Part shown: piece after piece, positions 55,913 to 64,000 of the stretch
How the letters are laid out: every line of letters begins with the position of its first letter
Position numbering within the stretch: the stretch's first letter is position 1
NCBI GenBank assembly: GCA_029298735.1
Contig: JANSLP010000031.1
Span: forward strand, 1 to 64,000
Reading direction: 5' to 3'
Origin: Ophiostoma sp. CBS 140.51
Lineage: Eukaryota > Ascomycota > Sordariomycetes > Ophiostomatales > Ophiostomataceae
DNA: 64,000 nucleotides
Notes under the pieces: generated by a model
What the model saw: only the letters and a program-made list of their open reading frames with translations
Databases searched by the model: none
What the model was told of the DNA's origin: nothing
Translations under genes and position numbers: made by a program

Positions 55913-57005
55913 ATGTCTGGAGCACTTTTTGAGATGGTCGCCAAGCGCGCCCTCAGAGACACTGCAAAGAAGAACATCAACTCAAAGGTAGGCCACCCGA
56001 CTACTCTTACCCGACATGTACCTCGTACTGACCTCCTAGGACCCCTACTATGAAGAAGTCGCCATCTACGGCCGCAATGGCCGGCCGACCGGCAAGGTCA
56101 AGAAGCAGAAGAAGGGCATCCCGGCCATTCTCTCGCACAACGACGGCAAAGTCCTCAAGAAGGTGCGCAAGCAGGCCTTTCGCCTCGACATGTCGCTCTT
56201 TAACTGCTGCGGCATCCGCTTCGGCTGGAGCAGCGTCATTGGCATCTTTCCTGTGTAAGTGTGCTCTCTCTTTTCAATTTCTCTCGCTTTCGCTCGTTTG
56301 GTGCATTTTGGTGGTTGGCCAAATTGCTCATTGACGTCATTTCGGCTTAACACCGAACGGCACGACGCGACGCGTTACACGCCGCCAAACTGCATCAACT
56401 GCCACGAGAACACCACGAGCAACTCATTTTCAACGACATTTGATACTAACATTTTCTCTCACAGAATTGGCGACGCCATCGACCTCCTCCTTGCCTACCT
56501 TGTCGTTAAGAACTGCGCCAAAATCGACGGCGGCCTGCCTCCCTCGCTCCAGTACCGCATGTACTTTAACATTCTCTTGGATTTCGGCATCGGTCTTGTT
56601 CCTTTCGTTGGCGATGTCGCCGACGCCATTTTCCGCGCCAACACCCGCAACGCCTGGATTCTTGAAGAGTACCTGATAAAAAAGGCCGAAGCCGAGCGGG
56701 AAATTCAAGCAGAAAAAGATCGCAGAGATCGACCGCCTCGTGACTCTGGTATTGCTGCCGGCGGTACTTCTGGCGCTGCCGGCGCTTCTGCCAGTGCTGC
56801 TGGCCGCGCCCCCGGTGAACGCCCTGCGCCTAAGAAGAGCTGGTGGTCGTCGTGGAGCCGGTCAGGAGAACAGGGCGGCGTACACCCCGAGCAAGAGATG
56901 GCCATGGCCGATGTTGAGCACGGCGGCGGTGGCTCCTCCTCCCGCGCACCCGGCATGTATAGCGGCGGCCAGCAGAGCGGCGTGACACACGGTGGTCGAG
57001 CATAG
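55913..57005 (+). CDS. DUF4112 membrane protein
   Basis: Three exons, 55913-55987, 56040-56254 and 56465-57005, giving 276 residues. Donors are gtaggc and gtaagt, with acceptors ctag and acag; intron 2 is 210 bases. The N-terminus (MSGALFEMVAKRALRDTAKK) is amphipathic. The DUF4112 domain spans about 72-165: FRLDMSLFNCCGIRFGWSSV, VIGDAIDLLLAYLVVKNC, and YFNILLDFGIGLVPFVGDVADA. It has two hydrophobic segments. The C-terminus is charged, then Gly/Ser-rich with SWWSSWSRS. In fungi the domain occurs in small membrane proteins of unknown role, sometimes labelled PH-domain-like. Function is not known. The exon phases all agree. Confidence 0.85.
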
Positions 57006-59570
57006 GATGCAAAGATGCCGTGGAGGAGACGTTGAGGGGTAACATGTGCTTAAGAGGAGTCGAAGAGAGATTGTTGATCACAGCTCGTGACGACTCGGAG
57101 TAATAACTATACGACTCCAGGCAGCGACGGCGATCATGATCCGTGACGGCCTTTCTTTTCTCCCGGATGACGCACGTTTACGATGGGTCTTTGTTTATTT
57201 TGTTTCTCGTTTGACGTTTCGGCCGATGTGTCTTGTTTCTATTTCCCTTTCTCCGATCGTTTGGCTGTATTGCCGTATATCCTTTTGCATTTCGCGGCGT
57301 TTTACTTAGGAGCATTGGCCTGGGGTCTTTTGGTGGGAATGTACTAATTTGGCAAACTCTAAAGAAGAACACGATACTTTCTTACAACATCTTACAACAT
57401 ATATGATAAATATTCCCGTCCAGACGGACTACTAGATAGCTAATACGATAGTAAGCATGAGTCAGAGATCCAGAAGATCCAGAAATATGGAGTGTGAATA
57501 GTGTGAATGTCTACATGGTAAATACATCTCGCGGAGCGCCGAGACGCGGTGCGGTTGTGCCTGGGAGGAGGGTCTTGGATCGTGGGTCGCGTTCTGTGTG
57601 CATGCACTTTGATCTGATAAAAATGAGACGAGGAGACATCAACAACGGATATTCGGATTACGTTAGGTCCTTACGAAAAACTGGGCAAAACAACCAACAA
57701 AAAACAGGCGACAACCTGGCGAGACCAGTCCAGGAACAAGCTCAGGAACGGGGCCAAGAGTCCAAGACGTCCAGTGTACGTTTGATGATGTGAGGGGCCT
57801 TGAGGGGCGCAAAGCAAAAAGATCTGATAAGAGATCGACGCGTCTTTGGCCCCGTAAATTGCGACGCGTTTTTTTTTTGGTCTAAAGTTCGTGTTGTTTT
57901 CTTTTTTCTTCGCCTCTTCTCACCTTCCGCAGCTAACCTTTCTGCCTTCCATGAAGCTCACCGTGAGCGGAGCTACTTCAAAGATATCTTTACGTACTCG
58001 GTCCCGTCTCATTTCAGATCATTTCCCACTTTCATCCTATCGTCTTGTCGTCTTGTCGTCTTGTCTCGTCTTCGTTGCCTCCCTCGTTTAAGCGCCCTGG
58101 CCCTGGCCTGTCCGTTTCCTGTCTCGTTCATCCTTTTTAGTTGAGACAAACCAGCGAGCTGCAAGTCCACTTTCCAGGAACAGGAGCATGCAAGGACGAC
58201 GCGCCAGGGATGGTGAGAAAAGAGGAGGAGTCGAAGAGAGGACACGGCTCACGGGCCACGGCAGGGATGGGCCACTTACCAGCCATAACACGTCTCCCAG
58301 TCAGCCCAGCCAGCCCAGCCAGCCCAGCCAAGCTTCCCTTTTCGCGTACAGTGGAATCGCCCTTGTTAAAGAGGTCTTACTCCGTAAGTTTAATGGGCTT
58401 GGTGGGAGGTGAAAACATTTGGTTAATAGCCACTTTAACTCGCTGCAATCCAGCTGAGCTCATGCACGCGGATGCCTGCAAAAACAGTCCACAATGTGAA
58501 TCAGGAATTTGTTCAAATGTGAAAAGATACCAAAAAAGACCAGGAAAAGAAACCGATCTCGGCGATTCGGTTGAACAGAAGTGAAAAGAAGAAGGAAGAT
58601 GAAGAAGAAGCTGGAAACGCACAACGCAATGACTCCCATTGAATCTCACCTGTACCTGGCCTTGTACTCCGTATGATGTATCTCCATACGACATTCTCCG
58701 CACGCAAGCGCGGCCAAGCTGTGTTGGATCGTCGCGCCGTGGACCGCCGTAAATCCTCGGTGATACTGAGGGGAGCTGGCCATGTCCTGTGTCCCTGGTC
58801 GTAAAGTCGTGAGCAGAAACCACTTTAGCACTTGTGCACTTTACGCGTGTACCCCTTTGCGCGTGCCAGATCGTGTCCCTTTGCACAACCCTTTGCCTCT
58901 TTGTTCAAAGGAGTGACAGACTGAAGGTGCATCCCATACAAAATGTATCTTGCTCTCTGAGTAGCAATTGGCTTTGAAGCTCTTCAAGTGAAGCTCCAAC
59001 CAGCTTCATCAACGCGACAGTTGCAGGCGTCTTGAGAAAGCGTCGTAAAAAGTGGATGGTGACAAGGGTGTGAGTGGGCAGCGGGGCCACTCAGCCATCA
59101 ACAAAGACCCAAAAGAGCTGGTCTGGGAGCTCTGGCGTTGCGTTGCGCCCGTTTTTTGCGGGAGATTTTAATGGGGAGGCAGGTTTTACAGTGGTGGTAG
59201 GTGCACGGTGAACCATCACCAACAAGACGCGTCGCGTCTCTCTTTCCCTCGCCTCCCCAGTATTTTCCCTACTTTTTTGGCGTATTTTGGCGCTAGCCCG
59301 CCATGTGACTTGGCGTCCTCGCGGTTTCCTGCTGTTTCCCGCTGGTCTACTTAAACAATCCGGCGCCAGCCTATTTTTTCGCCTTCTTGCTTTCTTGCTT
59401 TCTCTTTCTTTGTTTCTTGTTTCTCTCTTCAATCAATTCAATCTTTCTTTTCCATCTTTTCAATTCAAGAGCAACTCATTACTTGCACGACTCATCGCAT
59501 CATTCGCTGCATCGTTTCTCTCGTTTTCTCCATTGCATCACTTTCTCTTCCACACATTGACACATTCACA
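57006..59570. other. RNR2 upstream region
   Basis: A 2.6-kb stretch without a supported gene. It holds four ACGCGT boxes (57838, 57864, 58843, 59228), two TACTCCGTA motifs (58378, 58665) and a short tandem repeat at 58302. The last 170 bases are a C/T-rich leader. Confidence 0.55.
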
Positions 59571-59976
59571 ATGGCCACCAACGTGACCCCCTCCAAGGCT
59601 GTATGTCGCGACGCGTCTACCCCAAATGCACTTTAACTATTGTACTCCTACTAATCACGCGTCCAGGCCGCCTCTGCCATCGAGTCGTTCAAGATCGAGT
59701 CGCCCGTCAAGAAGCTGGACTTTGGCGATGCCAACAAGGAGAATATCCTGGCCGACGAGGCCAAGCCCAAGGAGCTGGTGAAGGAGGAGGCCAAGACCGA
59801 GGAGGCCAAGAAGGCTGTTGCGCCGACCATCAAGGCCGCCGAGGCCGACGAGCCTCTTCTGCAGGAGAACCCCCAGCGTTTCGTGCTGTTCCCCATCAAG
59901 TACCATGAGGTGAGTGGCATCGCAAAATCGGGGTGGACTGCTTTACGCGTCGCGACACCAACGCGACATGACGCGT
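57838..59976. promoter_or_regulatory. Cluster of eight MluI cell-cycle boxes (ACGCGT) around RNR2
   Basis: Exact ACGCGT occurs at 57838, 57864, 58843, 59228, 59611, 59657, 59945 and 59971. The first four lie upstream of RNR2, the next two in intron 1 and the last two in intron 2. In yeasts this hexamer binds MBF (Mbp1/Swi6; Cdc10 complex) and times G1/S transcription, including ribonucleotide reductase genes. About 0.5 copies would be expected by chance in 2.1 kb. TTGGCG-type E2F-like sites also occur at about 59,278-59,296. Confidence 0.6.
58302..58328 (+). repeat. CAGCCCAGC tandem repeat, three copies
   Basis: Three exact 9-bp units in the region upstream of RNR2. Confidence 0.9.
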
Positions 59977-61027
59977 AAAGGACTTCGACCCTAACCCATC
60001 CCTCTTGACATCAACACCATCTAACTCTTTCTTCAGATCTGGCAGATGTACAAGAAGGCCGAGGCGTCGTTCTGGACCGCTGAGGAGATTGACCTGTCCA
60101 AGGACCTGCACGACTGGAACAACCGCCTGAACGACGACGAGCGCTACTTTGTCTCGCACATTCTGGCCTTCTTCGCCGCCTCTGACGGCATCGTCAACGA
60201 GAACCTTGTCGAGCGCTTCAGCGGTGAGGTCCAGGTCCCCGAGGCCCGCTGCTTCTACGGCTTCCAGATCATGATGGAGAACATCCACTCCGAGACCTAC
60301 TCGCTCCTCATCGACACCTACATCAAGGACCCCGCCCGCCGCACCTACCTCTTCAACGCCATTGAGACTAGTGAGTAGCCACCCCAACGTTCTAATTGAT
60401 TTGTTCGTCGCTAACAACACAGTCCCCTGCATTCGCAAGAAGGCCGACTGGGCTCTGCGGTGGATCACCGACGAAAAGTCCACTTTCGCCCAGCGTCTCG
60501 TTGCTTTCGCTGCCGTCGAGGGTATCTTCTTCAGCGGCGCCTTCTCTTCCATCTTCTGGCTCAAGAAGCGCGGTCTGATGCCTGGCCTGACCTTCTCCAA
60601 CGAGCTCATCTCCCGTGACGAGGGCCTGCACACCGACTTTGCCTGCCTGCTCTTCTCCCACCTCAACAACCGCCCCAGCAAGCAGGTCATTGAGGACATT
60701 ATTGTCGATGCCGTCAAGATTGAGCAGGAGTTCTTGACCGAGGCCCTGCCCTGTGCCCTGCTGGGCATGAACTCGACCCTCATGAAGCAGTACATTGAGT
60801 TTGTCGCTGACCGTCTGCTCGTCGCCCTCGGCAACGAGAAGGTCTACCGCTCCACCAACCCCTTTGACTTCATGGAGAACATTTCGCTCGGCGGCAAGAC
60901 CAACTTCTTTGAGAAGCGTGTCGGCGAGTACCAGAAGGCCGGTGTCATGGCCAACAGCGCCAAGAAGGAGGGCGAGGAGACCCAGGGCAAGGGTGAGGGT
61001 GATTTCACCTTTGACGACGAGTTCTAA
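59571..61027 (+). CDS. RNR2: Ribonucleoside-diphosphate reductase small subunit (R2)
   Basis: Four exons, 59571-59600, 59667-59909, 60037-60370 and 60423-61027, giving 403 residues with all phases consistent. Class Ia R2 residues are all present. The di-iron ligands are D141 (FFAASDG), E172 and H175 (MENIHSETY), E236 (AAVEGIFF), and E270 and H273 (SRDEGLH). The radical tyrosine is Y179. The C-terminal FTFDDEF is the tail that docks on the large subunit. The N-terminal 80 residues are acidic/lysine-rich and variable, as in other fungi. The protein supplies the tyrosyl radical for dNTP synthesis in S phase and after DNA damage. ACGCGT boxes upstream and in introns 1 and 2 suggest G1/S control. 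The first exon codes for only ten residues. Confidence 0.97.
59941..59980. promoter_or_regulatory. Perfect inverted repeat carrying two MCB sites, RNR2 intron 2
   Basis: CTTTACGCGT at 59941-59950 and its exact reverse complement ACGCGTAAAG at 59971-59980 are separated by 20 bases. Each arm holds one ACGCGT. The same 10-mer CTTTACGCGT recurs upstream at 58839-58848 except for its first bases being preceded by A. It may be a paired protein-binding site or an RNA hairpin in the pre-mRNA. Confidence 0.6.
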
Positions 61028-61671
61028 ACGGGTCGCCATCACCACCCCTTTCCTTATCCCACGCTCCTTTCTTCACCCCTTGATACCTCCTCTCCTCCGT
61101 ACATAACGTTATCATACCCACTGGAGAGACTCACACACCTTACATAATTTTCCTTTGTTTTTACTTGGCTTGGCTTTTTGGATTTTTTGGGTTTCCGAAA
61201 GAGGAAGAAGGGCAGAGGTAGAGTTTTGTATTATACATCACCACTCTTGACTCCCAACTTTTTTTTCTTTTACATTGTGTTTTTACATAGCGGCGTTAAC
61301 TGGGAATGATCGGGTCTTACGGCACCGACTGTTACGTTTTATGGTTTTCTACCTTTTTCTCTTTACTCCATCTTCATTTAGTTACGCAGTTGACGGATTA
61401 AAAAAAGACTTGCACTTTTTCACAAAATAACTTGTACTTTAAGAATATGCTCATTGTATTCCATTTGCCTCAAACTGTTCACTCATGATACTCTTGTCGT
61501 TCATTCTTGATATATGCATTTTGCTGTCATATCGTAAACTTTTTATTATGTGTCATAAAGTGATCGCACGAAAAAAAACATAAACTGCGATTGCTCTAAT
61601 GGTCTGCCAGACGAGAAAAATCAATGCATCTGCCTCCACGCGCCCGTAAACATGCTTCTGCCGTTCTTTCT
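61028..61671. other. Convergent 3' region RNR2 / SRP9-21
   Basis: T-rich shared 3' flank of convergent genes. No further feature is seen. Confidence 0.55.
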
Positions 61672-62229
61672 CTACCGCTTGCCCTTCTTCTTCTTGTTTT
61701 TGCCGCCGCCGCCGCCCTGTTGTTGCTGTTGTGCTGGTGCGGGTGTAGGGGCGGGAGAGGGCGCGGCTGTCTCTTCGGCAGGTGCGGCGGTCGCCTCCGC
61801 CATCGCAACATCCTCCACCTCTTCACTGGCCGTCCCCGCCACCAGCCCCGCCTGCCGCCGGCTCAACTGCCCCAGCAGCTGCACCAGCCGCGAGACTTCG
61901 GCCGCTTTGGTCGTCTCGTACTTGAGGCACACGCCGGAAGCGGGGTCGACAGTCTTGAGGACCAGTTTGGCGCGGGGGTTTTGCCCGACGGCGGCGCCAG
62001 CCGTCGTCGTCTTTGGTGCGTCGGGGAGGTCTTCACCATCCTTGGCCTTCTTGACCCGTCTCGCCGGCTTGGGCTTGACAGAGTAGCGGCAAGTGATTTT
62101 TGTCTAGACTGTTAGCGGAGTTCATCCCTGCCTGCTACGCATGGCGGCGGGACGTACTGTGTGAGGCCGTGCCTCAAGAAGAAGCGAGCTCTGGTGGAGC
62201 CATTGCTGGCTGGTCGCGAGGGTGGCCAT
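61672..62229 (-). CDS. Signal recognition particle subunit SRP9/SRP21
   Basis: Two exons, 62158-62229 and 61672-62103 (gtacgt donor, ctag acceptor), giving 167 residues. The SRP9-like core reads LHQSSLLLEARPHTTKITCRYSV, then an insertion, then AKLVLKTVDPASGVCLKYETTK and EVSRLVQLLGQLS. The first exon supplies the opening helix of the fold. A long Ala/Pro/Gln-rich tail ends in the basic GGKNKKKKGKR. In fungi this protein (SRP21) pairs with SRP14 on the Alu domain of the SRP RNA and slows elongation during targeting to the ER. The Lys-rich tail fits RNA contact. The insertion of about 30 residues in the middle is typical of filamentous fungi. Confidence 0.85.
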
Positions 62230-63106
62230 TGTGAGGTAGTGGTCGAGGTTGAGGTAAGAATCGAGAGGAGGTGATAAAGGAGAGAAGGGGCTTGAAGGAA
62301 AGGGACGCGGTGTAATCCCGTAGATCGTTGTCTACGCTCTATCTTCCGATGGATGAATTGACGAGAAAGCGTGGGAAGGTGTGGTGGTCGACGTCGAGGA
62401 GGCTCGCGTGTCGTGTGTCGTCGTGTGCGGTCTTGTGCCGTGCTGCGTGCGTAGTGTGGTAAGCCTCGTGGAGATGCAAGTTCACAAAATTTTGGCCTTG
62501 TTGTTTGGTTTGTGCTACCCCACCAAATTGGGAGCAGAAAGGTACATCGATTTAGCGTTAGTCTACATATAGTGCTCAGGTACCTGCCAAAGCCTAGCGA
62601 GATCCGATATATACATATTATTTATATGCCTATAAGCGAGGTCAACATCCCGATCCAATTTCACATGCTTGATTCATTTTCCTCAAGGATCTTTTTATTG
62701 TGTAACAAATATATTTCCTCGTCATTATTCATCTAAATTGCCCCTCTCTTGAGCTGTATACGTCTTAGAGGGCAAGAGATGCTATGAAAGTATGGAACCC
62801 CAATGTTTTCTTGTGTAAAAAACCCCTCGCCAATAAAACGCCATGCGCCCGAAGTTTTGAAGCCGCCTATTGCGGCATGTAAAGTAAATGAAGTAGCAGA
62901 ATGCGTCTTTGAAGGAAAACACTCTTACTCGATTGCTCAAGGTGGTGTGGTAGCTCCCCAGATCCTACCATAGCGAATCTCGTAGGTCGGTGTAGGTTCG
63001 CTAGCCTTGAACCTTTGCCTGGCGCGGTATTTATGGCGGCCGTCGTTAGATGTGAGCCCCATTGGGCTTCTGTCTGCATGTTTGATTCGTGAACGTCAAA
63101 TAGCTC
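62230..63106. other. SRP9/21 promoter and SWD2 3' flank
   Basis: Intergenic 0.9 kb between two minus-strand genes. The middle (62,570-62,720) is AT-rich. No gene or RNA is recognised. Confidence 0.55.
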
Positions 63107-64000
63107 TCATGCGTTGGCATCTGGCAGCCAAAACACGAGTGACTGGTCGGCCGTGGCGAAAAAGTTGAGGCGCGGGTTGAAGGCGACGACGGCCGCTTCG
63201 CGCTTGTCTTCGAGCACGAAAGCTGGGCCCAAGACCTTGTTCTCGCCGACGGTGCCCAGCGTGTCCCACACCATGACGTTTTGTTTTGTGCCGCCAATGA
63301 CATAGCGGCCGTCCGGTGTGAAGCAGCAGTCGGCGCTGCCCTCGAGACGAGTCGGGTCAACCGGCGTCCCTGCTACAGCAGCAGCACCCTCACCAGGAGC
63401 TGCGCGCCGCGTCGGCTCGTCCGTCTTGCGGAGAAACGCTTTAAGTTTGCCGTCAAAGGCATCTAACAAGAAATGGCCGGCCCCGCGCGTGCCGACAAGA
63501 ATGTGTTTGCCGTCATTGGAAAAGTCGAGCTTGGTCCACCCCTGTAACAGGTTTCGCTGGTCGACGGCGGCGCACTGCTCGACGACGTCAAAGACGGCAA
63601 AGGGGGGTTTTGTATAGTTGCGGTGGTCGTACAAGAGTACGGTGCCGGCGGCCGGGGAGCCAACGGCAAAGATATTGCCCGAGGGGTCCCAGGCCGACAG
63701 GTACGGTTTGTTCAGGTACAAGAGACCTGTCCACTGTTTGCTGGCGACATTCCAGAGACGGACGGTGCCGTCCTGGCTGGTGGAGACAAAGTTGTCGCTG
63801 CCCGGGTGCATCGAGATCGAAGTGACGGAAGCTTCGTGGCCTTCAAAGTAGCGGATAAACGAGTTGTCATGTGTAGCAAGGTAGCGGATGGCGTCTGCAC
63901 GCGGGGGGTACGTCAGTAACAGAGAACGCTGCGTGATTTTATTTGATTGCACGGGGTGGTACGCACCATTCTGCTTCGTACTGGCGTACACGATACTGTT
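63107..64000 (-). CDS. SWD2: WD-repeat protein Swd2/WDR82 (partial, 5' end outside window)
   Basis: The 3' part of a WD40 gene: exons 63107-63894 and 63967 to beyond 64000, with a gtgcgt donor and gcag acceptor. The joined sequence reads YASTKQNDAIRYLATHDNSF, then IRYFEGHEASVTSISMHPGSDNFVSTSQDGTVRLWN, the second repeat of Swd2/WDR82. Later repeats follow (LYLNKPYLSAWDPSGNIFAV, WTKLDFSNDGKHILVGT, DCCFTPDGRYVIGGT), and it ends FFATADQSLVFWLPDANA. Swd2 is shared by the Set1/COMPASS H3K4 methyltransferase and the cleavage/polyadenylation factor. The N-terminal repeats lie beyond the right edge. A Pro/Ala-rich insertion (about 15 residues) precedes the fifth blade. Confidence 0.9.
   Translation of the reverse strand, partial: NSIVYASTKQNGAYHPVQSNKITQRSLLLTYPPRADAIRYLATHDNSFIRYFEGHEASVTSISMHPGSDNFVSTSQDGTVRLWNVASKQWTGLLYLNKPYLSAWDPSGNIFAVGSPAAGTVLLYDHRNYTKPPFAVFDVVEQCAAVDQRNLLQGWTKLDFSNDGKHILVGTRGAGHFLLDAFDGKLKAFLRKTDEPTRRAAPGEGAAAVAGTPVDPTRLEGSADCCFTPDGRYVIGGTKQNVMVWDTLGTVGENKVLGPAFVLEDKREAAVVAFNPRLNFFATADQSLVFWLPDANA

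Noticed and set aside
60392..61045. 217-codon frame antisense to RNR2
   Set aside because: Shadow frame caused by codon bias of RNR2; no independent support.

Overview
The window is nuclear DNA of a filamentous ascomycete (Pezizomycotina, most likely a Sordariomycete). The signs are short introns (about 50-210 nt) with GTRNGT donors, GC-rich coding sequence, a fused trifunctional TRPC gene, a Zn2Cys6 regulator and fungus-restricted families (DUF7137, DUF7702, PTM1, KTI12). The genus cannot be fixed from sequence alone. I resolve 22 protein-coding loci plus one weak candidate. I see no tRNA, rRNA, CRISPR array, transposon or viral gene. Gene density is low, with three long non-coding stretches (22.4-26.0, 40.3-46.6 and 57.0-59.6 kb).

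Left part (1-22.4 kb): tim9 (mitochondrial import chaperone), NUP188 (nuclear pore scaffold), a secreted GH2 beta-galactosidase, trpC (tryptophan synthesis), a BRCT-domain gene broken by a nonsense codon and a frameshift, a USE1-like ER SNARE, a short-chain dehydrogenase, and an RRM RNA-binding protein with four exons.

Middle (26-40.3 kb): a DUF7137 secretory protein, a CDK10/11-type kinase, the complex I assembly methyltransferase NDUFAF7, a PTM1/TMEM87 Golgi seven-helix protein, a metallophosphoesterase, a U-box cyclophilin (PPIL2/Cyp8 type) and a Zn2Cys6 transcription factor. These sit mostly as divergent and convergent pairs.

Right part (46.6-64 kb): a DUF7702 membrane protein whose frame stays open for 100 codons past its TGA, KTI12 (Elongator/tRNA modification), the decapping enzyme DCP2, a DUF4112 membrane protein, the ribonucleotide reductase small subunit RNR2, an SRP9/21 subunit, and the 3' part of the WD-repeat gene SWD2, which runs off the right edge.

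The genes are mostly unrelated housekeeping functions, not a cluster or operon. The signals most worth following are: the DUF7702 stop codon in a UGA-CGG context followed by a coding-like extension; a dense set of MluI cell-cycle boxes around and inside RNR2, including a perfect inverted repeat in one intron; the decaying BRCT gene; and a frame-broken coding-like segment near 45 kb.
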